Made by a program: the position numbers and the translations under genes. Under the pieces are notes generated by a model. The model saw nothing but the letters and a program-made list of their open reading frames with translations. It did not search any database and had not been told where the DNA came from. Positions 1-12,595 of a stretch of 64,000 bases of DNA are shown piece by piece. This DNA comes from Arthonia radiata (lineage: Eukaryota; Ascomycota; Arthoniomycetes; Arthoniales; Arthoniaceae): assembly GCA_002989075.1 (NCBI GenBank), contig PSQN01000017.1:3045453-3109452 (forward strand), given 5' to 3'. Each line of letters starts with the position of its first letter. The first letter of the stretch is position 1.

Positions 1-1107
1 TCGATGATAAAGCAGAGCCACTTCTTGCAGACGACTTGTAGTAACAATATCCGTCGTTCCGAGAGGAAGCTGAAGATGACGTAAAAGACCTCAGCTACAT
101 CTAGCACGCCAGGCGATGAGAACTTTTGCGGACGTTGTCGGCCTTTGCCCAATCTGTATGGTTGTGGAAACACTTTCTCATAGTCAATTTCGTCTATGAG
201 GTGCTTGATTGAGACACAACTCCTGCATCCCGTGTCGGTTAGATAGGCGAGACATCCTGAATGGAACAACACATGCAAGATACGAAATCTACAGCGGCAG
301 AGTTCTCGAAAGCCTTATTCGAGCTCTAGTCCATTCATAGGTTGGAATGGTTGATGCGGTTCCAGAGCGTTACACAACACTCATGAAGAATGTACCTCGC
401 ATTGTTGATAGGGTTTCAGACTCTGCCAGCAGACAACAGCATGTGATGGGCTACTGGCTGAATGCTGATCGAAAAAGTCATAGATGTATTCCATATATTT
501 TCAACTGCTTACTTGCGTGCACCGAGTAGTAAGTAGTGGAGGCCTCTTATCATGAAACTATCCGTCGGTTTTAAGGTGCATGCGTCGGTACAGCAAAACT
601 TACGAGATTCTTTGAAAAAAATACTCGTTTTATGACGACGAGGAGGAAATATGCGGACATTTATGGACAGGGAAGCAAGGGAAAGAAAGATTGGGGATCT
701 CATGCGCAAAATGGCGTCACTAAATGCCTATTCAGGTAAAAAGAGACTCGCCCCCCAAGCATGACCTGGTCCCGCTGCTACACCTATCCACCAGCATATC
801 CTTCGTCTTGGCTTTGCTCAAAATGCAAAGCTATTAATTGCGATACCAACATGCGATATCGAAGGAAATCATCATGATAGGCTGTCTCGGAAGAAGCCCT
901 AAAGCTGTCTGGGTTTCATGTTAGTAGCACTGCCACTAGGCAAACGTGCTGACGCATCCTTCCTGCTTCTACGCACAACATGGAAGGCACCACAGTGCCC
1001 GTGTTTGCAACATCATTGCACTTTCTCGTCAAGCAACGGCCAAGCTGATAGACTTTGCGACATGATCTCGGCTTTCACAAGTCAAGAATATCCCAAGTCT
1101 TCGCACG
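1..1107. other. 5' edge, no gene recognised
   Basis: Only short ORFs without recognisable protein character were seen on either strand. The last few hundred bases are the probable promoter and 5' UTR of the MFS transporter gene that starts at 1108. No repeat or RNA gene was noticed. Confidence 0.5.
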
Positions 1108-3002
1108 ATGCCCCCATCATCGCAGCAAGTACTCGCAGAACTTGGCCTCATCTCACTGATCAAGTCACCCTTTGACGTGAAGCTACTATGTGCTCAACGG
1201 TTCATCCGCATGTTCGCCTTCGGCGCAGCGGCCCTCATCCTAGCACTCCACCTAGAACAGCTCGGCTACTCCGATGAGCTCACCGGCCTCTTCATGTCAT
1301 TGACTATGCTGGGAGACGTCCTCATCAGTCTGGTCCTAACACTCTTTGCAGACAAGATCGGCCGCAAGAACGTTCTCGTCATTGGCGCCGGTCTTGTAAG
1401 CGTTAGCGGTGTTGTCTTTGCAATAGTAAGCAACTACTGGATCCTGCTTCCTGCAGCCATTTTCGGTGTCATCAGCCCCAGTGGAAACGAGATCGGGCCT
1501 TTCCGAGCTATTGAGGAGTCCATCTTGTCGTCATTAGCACCACAGGATATCGCGAATTCGAAATCAGATCTGTTCGCTTGGTACACGCTCATCGGCACTC
1601 TAGGGCAAGCGTTCGGAACCGTGTCCGCTGGCGGCATCGTCCACATACTGATGCACGACCACGGCTATACAGCATCCGACAGCTATCGTGCGCTATTCTG
1701 GCTATACGCCATGCTAGGTCTGGTCAAGCTGTTCTTTGCGGCCTTACTAAGCAAGCGGATCGAACTCGGCGGCCGCTGGAACGAAGGCAAGAAGCTGGCG
1801 GGCCAACGTGCTGGAAGTGACAGCGGCATTGATGATGAGCAACGCCCCTTGCTTGAGCGTGGCTCTAGCGATGACTCTCGGTCTGACGCCAACGGTAAAG
1901 CCAAATTCACCACCTACGGGCCTCGCGACAGAACACCAGACGGCGCACCCCTCGCCACGGACACCGCCGCCGACGGAAACGAGACCGCCCCTCTTCCGCC
2001 AAAACGAGCGCCAATTCTCCACCTCAGCACATCCTCCCTTCACCACCTCTACAAACTCCTTCCCCTCTTCACGCTCGATTCCTTCGCCTCTGGGCTCATT
2101 CCCCTATCCTGGCTCTCGCCCTTCTTTCATGACCGCTACCACCTCTCACACTCTTCCCTTGGCACTCTCTTCTTCTCAACCAGCCTCATCGCTGCGACCA
2201 GCAACATCGTCTCCGCGTCGATCGTCCGGCGAGCGGGTCTGCTGTACACAATGGTAAGACCTCCTTCTCCCCCAGCTGTAAATGTCACCATGTTGCTGCT
2301 CTTTCATGCATGCACTCACTCACATCGTCTCTGAATTTCCACTCTCAGTCTTCCAAAATATCAGTCCCGCGATCCCGATCTAGGCTCATCTTCTTTGTGT
2401 CGCACTTACCAGACTTCCCCCCATTATTATTCTATGACTTTCCCTAACGTCTTATACAGGTGCTCACCCACCTCCCCAACGAGTTCTTCCTCGCCGCCAT
2501 CCCCTTCCCGCCCCCGCACCTCGCCTGGCTCGCCATCACTTTCCTTGCGCTCCGCTCCGCCACCAGCACGATGGACACGGCGCCTCGGCAGGCATTCCTG
2601 ACAACGCTCTTGGATCCGTCGGAGCGCACGGCAGTCATGGGTTTTGTGAATGTCGTGCGGACGGTTGCGCAGGCGGCGGGTCCGTATGTGAGTGGACTGC
2701 TGAAGTCGCAGGGGAAGCTGTGGATCAGCTTTGTGCTGGCCGGAGGATTAAAGGTTGGGTACGATCTGGGGTTGTTAGGGGCGTTTTGGGAGTATAGGGG
2801 GGTAGTGGAGGGGAGCGACGGAGTTGGTGGGGCTGAGGATGAAGGAGAGGAAGCAGGTGTGGGCAAGGACAGAGGGAGGGCGAAGGTGAGGGACGAGGAA
2901 GGCAATGGGAATGGTGATAACGGAAGGGAAGATGGGCGGATACAGATGGTCGATGACGAGGCGGGGAGTAGTGGTGATGCGTCGAGGAGGGCGAGCGGTT
3001 GA
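1108..3002 (+). CDS. MFS transporter (yeast YJR124C-like)
   Basis: Predicted polytopic membrane transporter of the major facilitator superfamily; substrate unknown. Exons are 1108-2253 and 2460-3002 (562 aa). The 206-bp intron has a GTAAGA donor and a TACAG acceptor, and joins codon ATG to GTG in phase 0. The first half carries an N-terminal set of membrane helices with the MFS loop motif ADKIGRKN and the segment FRAIEESILSSLAPQ typical of the YJR124C-like group. A long hydrophilic, acidic/serine-rich central loop (about residues 220-300) is followed by more helices and the conserved MDTAPRQAFLTTLL stretch. The last ~60 residues are a low-complexity acidic, glycine-rich tail and are probably cytoplasmic. 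It is convergent with CSE1 downstream. Family assignment is from recognised motifs; transport function is inferred. Confidence 0.85.
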
Positions 3003-3392
3003 GCGTCCGAGCTAACTTTTGATCGGAGGAGACAACAATAGAGCATGCTTTGCTTTGCACAATAGAAGTGACTAGCACTGAGAGCTGCATCTGGGGAATC
3101 ATCATTTTACATCGCTTTTCGTATCTATACATTGTGGCAGCCGAGATCGATCGCCATGTAGGGCGCAAGATGGTGTATCCGTTCATGCTGGTGGTATGCT
3201 GTGGCTTCTGATGCGGGTGGGGGTATCTTCGAGTGATGAGGTTGTTTTTGACGCTCCTGGTGCGTAACGGTGTTGTGCTGGTTGTCGTGCTCTGCTGGGC
3301 TGATGACGGGTGAGTGTTGAAGTGTGTGGAATTTCCAAGACTGTGAATCGTGTCATGCGGGTGGCGTTGGGGTAGTTGGGTTGAAACGCTGC
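3003..3392. other. Convergent 3' intergenic region
   Basis: This spacer lies between the stop codons of the MFS transporter (plus) and CSE1 (minus). It should hold both 3' UTRs. I see no RNA gene or repeat in it. The ORFs here are continuations of antisense frames. Confidence 0.6.
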
Positions 3393-6326
3393 TCATTGCA
3401 TCAACTGCGCGAGTCCGTTCTTCGTCTGCTGATCGACTCGCTCCTGTATGTAAACCTGTATCTTCGGATTGCGCTGAGCGGCTTGGCTCAAGTAATCTTT
3501 CGTCCAACTCCTCACATCTCTAACTTCGGGGCACGGGTCGCTCGGCGGCCGACGACACGTCGTTAGCGCCGTGAAGCCAACACCAAAACTCACGTCTTCT
3601 GTGTCTTGCTCCGTGATCATTTCTTCGCCGTCGACGCTAACGACTGGTGCTTCCGTCATCAGCTTCAGTAGTGCTTCAGCCGTGAAACCCCAGCCTTTGG
3701 CATACTTCTCAGCGAAGGCGTTAGAGTCCGTGAGGGTCTTCGTGAATGATACGATTGCCGTCTTCCGGTCAATAGGGCGTGTGAGCTTCTGACTGTCGGG
3801 CAGTACTATTTGTAAGTATAACGGGACGAAGGCGCCGCTCTGAGCTGCGTTGGAGTAGCTTTCAATGGCGTCGGCGCCGAGGCCTTGCTGCGGAGAATTT
3901 TGGGCGGACATGAGGTGGTATAGACGGACGAAGCAGCGTGAGAAGGTTTCCGTCTTTGAACCGGAGAGGCGCGTGAATATGAGTGAGAAGATGGTTTGGT
4001 AGTACTGTTGGAGGTTCTGGTTGGGTACGTGGAGGATAAGGGCTTCGAGGACGTCAAAGCCGTAGGTTTCAGAGGCTTTGGAAGATATCAGGCGTTGGAA
4101 GAGACCGAGAATGGGTTCGAGCTGGTTGTTTTGTAAGATGTGGTCTGTACCACGTGAGACAAGAGCGACGAGGAGGCGGGCAAGGGCAGGAGTGTTCCCG
4201 CGCGTCTCCCAAAGCTGCGCAGAGAGGATTGGCTGTATGAGCTTCGCAAAGTTGTCCGAAAGAGGTGCGGATAGATCGGATTTGAGGAGGGCGGCGAATA
4301 GCTGGAAGATATATGGTATGAATTCTTGGACGTTCTCCGTAAGAACGAGCATGAATGGGTCGAAGAAGGACGATTCAAGCTTTGCGGGCTGCGAGGGACC
4401 AGCGAAGCGAATGAGGGCGCCGATGGACTCAAACAGGTAGTAGTAGAAGCGTGGATTTGAAGGGTTGTGTCGAATGACCCGCATGATGTTGGTGAAAGAG
4501 GTTGTCAGGAAATCAGTCAATGGCACGACATCTTCTCGGATGACGACCAAGACTCTCATCACACAGCGAATCAAAAACTCATTCTCTTGCACCTTCTCAG
4601 GTGCGGTGGCAGCTGATATGAGCTTGAACAGCTGTGTGAGCATGTCCTTTGCCAAGGGCGAGACTGTTGATCTGGGTATCTTCGGTTGCTTGTTCTCATC
4701 AGTGAGAAAGAGGGTACGCTCAATGGCAATCGCAGAGTATGTATGAACGACATAGTTGGACGACTGTAGCCGTCGCACCACCAGGGGCAAAGCCTGCTGC
4801 CACTGCTCCTGTGTGAGCTGCTTGCGGAACGTGTACAGGAATTTGACAGCGTCGACTTGAAGAATAGCATGCGAAGGCTCTGAAGTAAGATCTTCGGCAA
4901 TGTGCTCCGAGAAGAACGAAATGACATTGACACGCTCATTGGTGGTCTGCACACCTGAGGCTTGAGTTACAGTGCCAACCGCAGCAACAGCGCAGAACAA
5001 GTAGACGGCGGTATCTTTTGACTTCCAGTTGTTCTTGCGATCTGAGGCGTAAGCTTGTAGTGCACTCTCAATATACTGCATGGTCAACTTCGTGACGACA
5101 TCTGGGAAGGACTGCATAAGCCTCCGCAAGAGATCCGTCGCTGCTCTTCGGCGAGTGTCGCTATCTGCCCCTTCAAGATCTCTTCGAATGTATTCAATGG
5201 GCTCGTCCTCGAATAGCTCTTCGTCGGCCTCGCGCAGTGTAATGTTTGGCAGCACCACCTTTTCGATGATTTGCTTGAGAGCGTCCTCGTTACTGAATGT
5301 CTCCGCATTGGTTGGTGACCCAGCGACAGATGTGAGGAAGCTCATGCCCCTACTAGCCAGGATGTCGTACTTTGTATCCTGGCCAAGCGCTGTAAGTAGA
5401 TTCCACGAGGTACCAATGAGCCCACCAATGTGCTTGCCAAGATCTTCTTCGTATTTGGTCGTCCAGAGAGTAAGGATGCCAAAAATAGCGGCCTTGACAT
5501 ACTCTTCAAGACCAGCTTCATCACCCTGCGACAGAAGTTTGTTGTCGTACTTGAGGTACTTGTCCATTAGACCTACGATGCCATCAAGCTGGCCGACTAT
5601 GGCATCGGGCATTTCTTGACAAGTTAAGTCGTGCAGCACTTTGATAGAAGTGTTCATGACCGCCATGTGTTGCTGCAACGCTGTTTTATTGCCCTCGTTC
5701 TGGCTGATCGCAGTATCTGTTGATAGTAACAGATTCAGGAAAGGATTCGTGAAGCGCTCGAGCACGTGTAAGATTTCCGTGAAAAGCTCGTCGCTTCGTA
5801 ATAGCGGCCTCCATCGTTTGAAGATGGAGTGTGCGACTTTGAGCACGCCGTCTGATGTTGTCGGGTTCTCTGGAGCGAGCCGCGACACGAGATCATCGAC
5901 CAAGGTCTCCCATCTTGTGTGGAAATCTGCGTCGGCGATGAGGCTGATGGCTTCTCCCAGTTGCGACTGGATATTCGGAGGGCAGGATATCATCAATCCC
6001 ACAATGTCTCGCTTGATTTGCACCACCTCGTCTTGTGGGAGGACGTGGTTGCCATCTGCGTCAACCCATTTGCGCTTGACGAGATTTTTGAAATAGAGCG
6101 CGGCCGCAAGCCTACTGGTCTGTGGAAACTGCTCGTTGCTGACAATTTGGAGGAGGGCAGTGGCAAAGCCAGGGGCATTCTCAGCTTGCTGGATCTGTGC
6201 TTCAGCTGCTGCGGGTTAGTCTCTACGATTTTGAAAGCTCACGTAGGCTGTGCCTTTACCTTGACGGTGCTGCTGGGGATCGAGACTCTGCTGTAGAAGG
6301 TTGACGAACGCCTGCAAATCCGCCAT
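3393..6326 (-). CDS. CSE1: Exportin-2 / importin-alpha re-exporter CSE1
   Basis: Karyopherin that, with Ran-GTP, returns importin-alpha from nucleus to cytoplasm. Exon 1 is 6326-6260 and encodes MADLQAFVNLLQQSLDPQQHRQ. Exon 2 is 6205-3393. The 54-bp intron (GTAAAG...GCAGCAG) is in phase 1. The product is 959 aa, close to the ~960 aa of yeast Cse1. After the join, the importin-beta N-terminal domain is visible (AEAQIQQ, then LAAALYFKNLVKRKW, about residues 23-95). The Cse1-specific HEAT region (VNVISFFSEHIAEDL, then QSSNYVVHTYSAIAIER) and the C-terminal CAS/CSE1 region (NPRFYYYLFESIGALIR) follow. The start is set by the conserved MADLQAF N-terminus, not by the large downstream frame. It is divergent from TSC2. 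The sequence gives no sign of damage. Confidence 0.95.
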
Positions 6327-6903
6327 TGCGCACCAACAATCAAGTGGTGAGCGACGAAAGACGGCGTGTCCGATGGGAGATTTGTATCTTCTCCAGCTCC
6401 AACCCTTTCCTGAAGGTAGCTCCTGAGCAAATGTCAGCCGCCGTGAAAGTATTCTTGCGAGACAAACATCATCCCAATGTTTGCTTGGAAGCCGCTCGGA
6501 ACTATTTCCGTGGCCCCCTTGCGCTATTGGTTGGAACAGTGGAGCTAAATTAGCGCGTACCAACGAAAATGTCGTGCCTATCGAACGCGTTGTCTGGATC
6601 GAGTGACCTTGAACCCAAGTCTCCGCCGGGGACAGTGCACCAGACCAGATCCCATAGATGGCTTATCGACTTCTCCCAAGTCAATTGACATTGTTTCGCG
6701 CCTCTGTGTCATGTTTCTGAGCTCGTGAGCTGCCCATACTGACCACTCACTTCAGATCCTTCTGTGCTCTGACCCCACAGCACTCCTCAGTACAAACATT
6801 TCGAGTCTCTTCCCCCCGATCAATTGCCCAACACCCATGAGACAGTCGCTGCTTTCAGTAGCTCTTCTCTGGATATGGGACGTCGACCGTCGATAGTTCA
6901 CCA
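6327..6903. promoter_or_regulatory. Shared CSE1 / TSC2 divergent promoter
   Basis: 577 bp separate the start codons of CSE1 (minus) and TSC2 (plus). The right half is pyrimidine-rich (around 6780-6830), as is common just upstream of fungal start codons. No clear TATA box was found, which suits two constitutively expressed genes. Only the position is observed; promoter activity is inferred. Confidence 0.5.
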
Positions 6904-9900
6904 ATGACCTTTGGTAGTGATGAACCTCAAACGCCCCGGAACAAGAGCTCCTCCTCTTCGCTTCTCGCCAACTTCAAGTCTTTGACTGGATCCAGACTTC
7001 GCAACCCCTCCTCCGCCGGTACACCTTTCACGCCATCTGCCACACCTCCCGTTTCGATCACGTCCAATCCTTTTGAGGTGCCTACAAACCACGCGGCTCA
7101 TCAAGCGTTAGATGGAGAAGCTGCTGTCGCTTTGCAAGCAGCTAGCGATTTGCGCGCTGAAAATGCGATGAGGCAAGCGAGGCCTGCCGGGCCTCCAGGT
7201 CTGCGCAATTTGTTGGGAGATCTCCGGCCAGAAAGAAGCTTTGCATCTAGAGTCAGCGCCGCGAGGGCCATAAGCAGGACGCTCTCGCAATACACCGGCG
7301 CTGACGTTGTCTCCATATGGACAGCTGGGAAATACCTAGTCAATGGTGATAATCCGCACAATGCCATTGTCGCTGGTTACGAGCTGCTGAACGCATGTGT
7401 CTGCCACAAGACTCTTACACCCGTCGAAACGAAACTTTTCTTCCAATCAATATCATCCGATGGCGATACTCGTGTCCTGGATCTGCGTCTCAAAGTCTTG
7501 CGCAACATCACCAGCAATGGACGTGATATTGCGGACATTGGCTCTGGCTTTATGGGCTTCTTGATGCGCCTTCTTGAGGGCATTTATCGTGTTGCCAAGA
7601 CAGCAGGTCGCAGCAAGAAGGGCCAGCCTATGACCGAAGAGGAGAATAATCTGCGCAATGTGTACGACTATATTCTTGACGTTCTCAAATACAACTCAAA
7701 GGCTTTCACCGAGGTTGATCTCGACCTGCTCATTGGCACCATTCGGCCCCTATCTAAGAACACGACCGGGATGCTCGATCTGGAGAAGACGATCGATATT
7801 GTTGATGCGTTGACAACGTACTCATGTCTGCCAACAATAAGTCTTACGCCCTGCGTTGAACTTTTGTGTAGTACCTTCTCCACCGTCAAAGATCTCAAAG
7901 CGGTGGCCTGGCGCACAACTTTGCATCTGCTTGGCTCCCATTTAGGTCCGAACACGATGAGCTTGCTCATATCTCTTCTCAAAAATGCCATTGATCGGCG
8001 GAACTCTGGCATCACAAGGGGAGCATGTCAATTGATCACCGCCATCTTTCAATCGGCTGATATCGAAGACCCACCACACACAATGATGCCCAAGCTTGTA
8101 TCTGCGTGTCGACAGGCGTTGGACATCAGAAGTGCGCGTTTAGAGATTGATATGCTTCGTCTTATCCTGCAGCTCTCTGTAGGGGAGGACGCGTCTACCA
8201 TCATCTTCAATGAAAAGGTATGGGCCAATATCGACGACATTGTAACGCAATGTGCGGATAGAGTCCACACAAAGTATTCAAGTCAAGCTGGTTTCCTACC
8301 GCTTATCGACGATCGTTCCTCTCCCGCAAGTAGAAGAACCGAGGACACTGAAGAGCATGCTACTGACATGATACGTCGGGTCGCAAGAGCCCTAGTGGCT
8401 GTTGCGGACGAAGTCAACCCTGAACAGAGGTTGCAAGTGATGCGACTCTTGATGCGCATAGCTGTCCACCTCGAAGATATTCAGGCAGAGATGCTGGTCG
8501 ACGTCTACCGAGAGGACTGTTTACTGTACACATTCCATGCCACTTGGCAAGAGGACTGTCAAACGCTTCAGAGATGCATTTTCAAGGACTATGGACGATC
8601 CAACGCAGTGCGCAAGCATGCCTTGCAAGCCTTGCGAGACGCACACGACACTGCAGATGCGCTCAGGTCAGAGGGTGTCAACGAGCTTCTACTGGATATT
8701 CTCCAGTGCATCAGTCCTGAACCAGAGCTCCCTATCGTAGCTGACCTTTGCGAGATTGCCATCAACGCGGGGACGGACACAACTGACGAACAACGTTTTA
8801 TCACCATCGTAGAATGCCTGAAGGTTGCTCTTCATGAAGGTGTTGCAAGTAACCAAGCGCCCGCAACACCATTTGCGATGGCAACCTTCGCCCAGCGCAT
8901 GGCTTACCCAGCTGACAAGGCGTATGACAGCCTTAGTACTAGCATTGCCAAAGCGATTGTTAAGATCTTTCTGCGCACGATGAACAACTCGGACTGGAAG
9001 GCGAAGATACTTTACGACGAGATGCTGACCGTAGCTCGCTCTAATCGTTATCCGGCTGAAGCTCGCATCATTGTTCTGAAACTTCTCTTTCGGCTTCGCG
9101 CAGAGACGAATCATAATATCTTTATAGTCTCTTCGACCGAGTGTGAGGGCATTGCTGCTCTACTCTGCCGTACTGAGAACACGGCTGCGGAGCATCAACG
9201 AATGAACGATAGTCCAGTCATGCGGCCAGTAAAATCAGAGGATCAGGTCGCTCGCCGTTCGAATCCGTCAGCAACAGCGAAAACAGCGATGCGCAACACA
9301 TCTTCCAATGCAAGGTCTTCTCCAAACGCATCTCGTATGAGCAGACCAACGCCGCCACTATGGCTATACCCTGGTCCCAAGGGACTCCCGGAAGAACCAC
9401 CCGGTAGTGCCAGCCGCATTCTGTCAGCGAAGCAAGATGCACTGGTTCGAACGTCTCAGAAACGTGGCCGCACGGTCCTGCGCATTGGGGCCTGGCTTGA
9501 GTTGCTTTTGGAGATCTTGCAACAGAATGAGCTGGAGTGGGAAGTATACAGCTACAGTCTCGTTCATCTCGGAGCTCAGTTAACCAACCACGCTTTGTTC
9601 GCCGAGGCGATTCCCCAGGTACAGATGCTGCGTAGTGTGATATGCTCACAACTAGCTAACAAGAACTTCCACGAGCCTCCCGCTTATACTGGCTTGAAAC
9701 GCTCTGATGCCGCAATCTGCTTGTATCACGTCCTAACAATGCTGATTAGCTATCGACAACACTTCTCCAGAAATGAGGAGGACGATATCGTAAAGATGTT
9801 CGTCAATGGCATCGGATCTTGGGAGCGAACGTCCGAGATCTGCATTCATGCGCTCTCGATATCCTGCCACGAGCTGGGTGCGTCGCTGACGAAGATGCTT

Positions 9901-11796
9901 GACAATGTATTGCAACGAATGGCGCAGATCATCACCCAATCGCAAGTGGCTGTTCATATTCTGGAGTTCCTTGCCGCGTTGGCTCGCCTACCAGAACTGT
10001 TCAAGAACTTCCGCGAAGATGAGTTCAAGACAGTGTTTGGCATTTGCTTACGGTACCTGGATGATGCACGCGAATCGAGACATAAAGGTACGGAGCGGCT
10101 GAGTCTACGCGACAGCAACTCCCAAAGTCGACCACCAAGTATGGCGAAAGACTCCGTCATCGGCAGCAGACCTACCAGCATTGCTGGATCTGCTGTCGCT
10201 GATGATTTGCCTCAATACGTGTACGCTCTTGCTTATCATGTGATGACGTTTTGGTTCATGTCGCTCAAGCTGCAAGATCGGAATAAGCATATTGGCTGGA
10301 TCTCGGGCAAGCTATCTTACAGAGATAGTAACGGAAATGAATTCATGGAAGAACAAGGCCAAGTGACCATCGACATGATGCAGCGAGTTGCCTTCTCCGA
10401 CCGAGACGAGACGCGTCCAAACCCCTACTTCGCAAATGAACAGGATGGCGTCCGCGCAACGAAAAGCTGGGTTGTGGGCAAAGCCATCGTCACGATCGAG
10501 ACAGCTGGAAGGACCGGCTTCTCGCAAATCATTCGCCGCCGTCCAACGGGAACCACATACTCGACCTTCAGGCCCACCATCGTCAAGCCTCCCCGGCATC
10601 AAGCTCCAATCACAATTGGGTCCGCTGCCGAGTCCTTCTATACGGGTGACTATGTCGGTATCCTTCCGGAGCATGTTTTCCAGGAATTCTATGCGTTTCA
10701 AGACTACCTTCTGAGACCATTCAGCATCGAGCTACCGGAAGAGGAAGCTGTTACGCGAGCCATTAGCACTTTTGATCGCATCTCGCCTCTGGATGGTCAT
10801 AAGGTTGGCATCATATACGTAGGCGAGGGCCAGTCAAGCGAGACTGAAGTGCTTTCGAACGTCATGGGGACCGCTGACTACACCACCTTCCTTTCGAGAA
10901 TCGGCACGCTTATCACACTTCGCGACGCTACATTCAATACACAAGGCCTCGATCGTAGCGAAGCAGAGATGGATGGTAAGTTTACCTTTGCTTGGCGCGA
11001 CAGAGTGACCGAATTGGTCTTCCACGTGACGACGATGATGCCAAATCACGAGCACGATGCCACCAGGATGCAGAAAAAGCAGCATATTGGCAATGACTAT
11101 GTCAATATCATCTTCAACAATGCCGGCCAGAGCTGGCACATTGACACCATTCCGTCGGCGTTCAACAACATCAACATCGTCATCGCGCCAGAAGCTCGAG
11201 CCTCGTTCGTCGAGACAAGGCTTGACGCGTCAGCAGCAGCATCGGCTACAAACGAGACGGACGGCTCGAGGCCAGCGTCGCCAGGCCCTGATGCAGTCAG
11301 CCCATATGACTCTCTGTACTATAAGGTGAATGTTCTTACGAAGCCGGGCGTACCGGCTATGTCGCCCGCCCACATCACGAAGATCGTCTCTGGGGCCAGT
11401 CTCCCTGCTTTTGTGCGTCTGCTCGCGCTTAATGCATCGAGCTTTGCGCAAGTATGGGCCAACAGAGAGAGCATGGGCGGTAGCGGTGATCACCCGAGTA
11501 GCTGGCGAAGCAGGCTGAAAGAGATCTCAAGCCTCAGGAATCGCTTTGGGCCCAAGGAAAATATGCCGGAACCACCTAGGAGTAGCGCTGGCGTTAGCAG
11601 TCAAGCCAGCGGTGCAACGCCTTCGATGCCGCCACCTCCAAAACCTCTCTCAGTGCAATCAACTCCGACCTCTGCAGCTGCTCGGGACAGCGCGATATTC
11701 CGCAGGCAGTCGAAACCCAACATCTTCAGTGGCATTGGCTTAGGCTCTGCGGACATGGAAAGATCGAGTTCCGCAGGATCATCAAATAGGGACTGA
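6904..11796 (+). CDS. TSC2: Tuberin-like Rheb GTPase-activating protein
   Basis: Homologue of tuberin, the GAP that switches off Rheb and so restrains TORC1 when partnered with TSC1. It is one uninterrupted exon of 1,630 aa. A serine-rich N-terminus (residues 1-60) is followed by an alpha-helical DUF3384/tuberin region (about 95-960). A basic, serine-rich linker (about 775-815) interrupts the helical region. The Rap/Ran-GAP domain lies at about 1290-1490. Its signature is visible at residues 1391-1405 (KKQHIGNDYVNIIFN), including the Asn of the GAP asparagine thumb, with YVGEGQSSETEVLSN upstream. The tail after ~1500 is low complexity (PMPPPPKP). The protein is similar in size to other tuberins. 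No intron was needed to keep the frame. Confidence 0.93.
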   Translation: MTFGSDEPQTPRNKSSSSSLLANFKSLTGSRLRNPSSAGTPFTPSATPPVSITSNPFEVPTNHAAHQALDGEAAVALQAASDLRAENAMRQARPAGPPGLRNLLGDLRPERSFASRVSAARAISRTLSQYTGADVVSIWTAGKYLVNGDNPHNAIVAGYELLNACVCHKTLTPVETKLFFQSISSDGDTRVLDLRLKVLRNITSNGRDIADIGSGFMGFLMRLLEGIYRVAKTAGRSKKGQPMTEEENNLRNVYDYILDVLKYNSKAFTEVDLDLLIGTIRPLSKNTTGMLDLEKTIDIVDALTTYSCLPTISLTPCVELLCSTFSTVKDLKAVAWRTTLHLLGSHLGPNTMSLLISLLKNAIDRRNSGITRGACQLITAIFQSADIEDPPHTMMPKLVSACRQALDIRSARLEIDMLRLILQLSVGEDASTIIFNEKVWANIDDIVTQCADRVHTKYSSQAGFLPLIDDRSSPASRRTEDTEEHATDMIRRVARALVAVADEVNPEQRLQVMRLLMRIAVHLEDIQAEMLVDVYREDCLLYTFHATWQEDCQTLQRCIFKDYGRSNAVRKHALQALRDAHDTADALRSEGVNELLLDILQCISPEPELPIVADLCEIAINAGTDTTDEQRFITIVECLKVALHEGVASNQAPATPFAMATFAQRMAYPADKAYDSLSTSIAKAIVKIFLRTMNNSDWKAKILYDEMLTVARSNRYPAEARIIVLKLLFRLRAETNHNIFIVSSTECEGIAALLCRTENTAAEHQRMNDSPVMRPVKSEDQVARRSNPSATAKTAMRNTSSNARSSPNASRMSRPTPPLWLYPGPKGLPEEPPGSASRILSAKQDALVRTSQKRGRTVLRIGAWLELLLEILQQNELEWEVYSYSLVHLGAQLTNHALFAEAIPQVQMLRSVICSQLANKNFHEPPAYTGLKRSDAAICLYHVLTMLISYRQHFSRNEEDDIVKMFVNGIGSWERTSEICIHALSISCHELGASLTKMLDNVLQRMAQIITQSQVAVHILEFLAALARLPELFKNFREDEFKTVFGICLRYLDDARESRHKGTERLSLRDSNSQSRPPSMAKDSVIGSRPTSIAGSAVADDLPQYVYALAYHVMTFWFMSLKLQDRNKHIGWISGKLSYRDSNGNEFMEEQGQVTIDMMQRVAFSDRDETRPNPYFANEQDGVRATKSWVVGKAIVTIETAGRTGFSQIIRRRPTGTTYSTFRPTIVKPPRHQAPITIGSAAESFYTGDYVGILPEHVFQEFYAFQDYLLRPFSIELPEEEAVTRAISTFDRISPLDGHKVGIIYVGEGQSSETEVLSNVMGTADYTTFLSRIGTLITLRDATFNTQGLDRSEAEMDGKFTFAWRDRVTELVFHVTTMMPNHEHDATRMQKKQHIGNDYVNIIFNNAGQSWHIDTIPSAFNNINIVIAPEARASFVETRLDASAAASATNETDGSRPASPGPDAVSPYDSLYYKVNVLTKPGVPAMSPAHITKIVSGASLPAFVRLLALNASSFAQVWANRESMGGSGDHPSSWRSRLKEISSLRNRFGPKENMPEPPRSSAGVSSQASGATPSMPPPPKPLSVQSTPTSAAARDSAIFRRQSKPNIFSGIGLGSADMERSSSAGSSNRD

Positions 11797-12595
11797 AGAT
11801 CTTTTGGCGGTCGTTGGAGACATTCACGATGCAGTTTGCATTAACACGGATCTCCAGCATAACGCTAATGAATTACGAAAAGCATGTTGATGTTTCAATA
11901 TTGTATAAAAAGAAGGAAAAGGTCTTGTATAGTTACCAAAAAGCGCAGGAGTATTCGCGCCACTTTGATCATTTTGATTTTGAGAAGCCTGCGGTAGGAA
12001 GCTTGGCAATGGAGCATAGGGGCAGGCTTTCTTGTAAACAAGCTGGAATTCAGGGACTGGGTGTAGCGCTTGTTGTCATGCGGACCACAGTCAAGAGAAG
12101 TGAGCGGCTGAGGTGATATACTCCTTGTACCACGACACAAGCTGCCATCAAGAGATGCCAACGAGCAAGCAATGACTAGAGATCTCTAGCAATCTCCAGT
12201 CCTCCTAGACGTGCTTCTTGTGTGCTGCTAAAGATGTGATCACTTCCACAACATCCTCTTCCGTCACTCTGGACTTCAGAAGCTCTCGGCCGAAACATTG
12301 TTTCCATCGTCGCATCGTGCCACCTGCACCCTCCCGTCCCTCTTGACCATACCATCCTTGCTGTCAAAATCAGGCCGTTCTTCCGGTTCTCCTGTTGCAC
12401 TTCGCTGTAACAATCGATGGCGACAAAACAATAGATTATATACGAGTAGGGTGCTTCATACGCATAATCGGATGCGAATTTGAGGTCTCGGCGGCATAGC
12501 GGTCCACGCCGAAGAGAACGATTGCTGTCTGTATCGGTTCAGGTCCGCCCGTCTGCGATTAAAAGGGGCAGCACGTCATCTGCGAAAACATAGAT
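11797..12595. other. Intergenic region after TSC2
   Basis: The first part is probably the TSC2 3' UTR. The end is the promoter of the luciferase-domain gene, with an AT-rich TATATA-containing stretch near 12432-12440, about 160 bp before its start codon. Short ORFs here look random. Confidence 0.5.

Noticed and set aside
5080-6296. Long plus-strand ORFs antisense to CSE1
   Set aside because: Antisense shadows of a conserved coding exon; no independent protein character.
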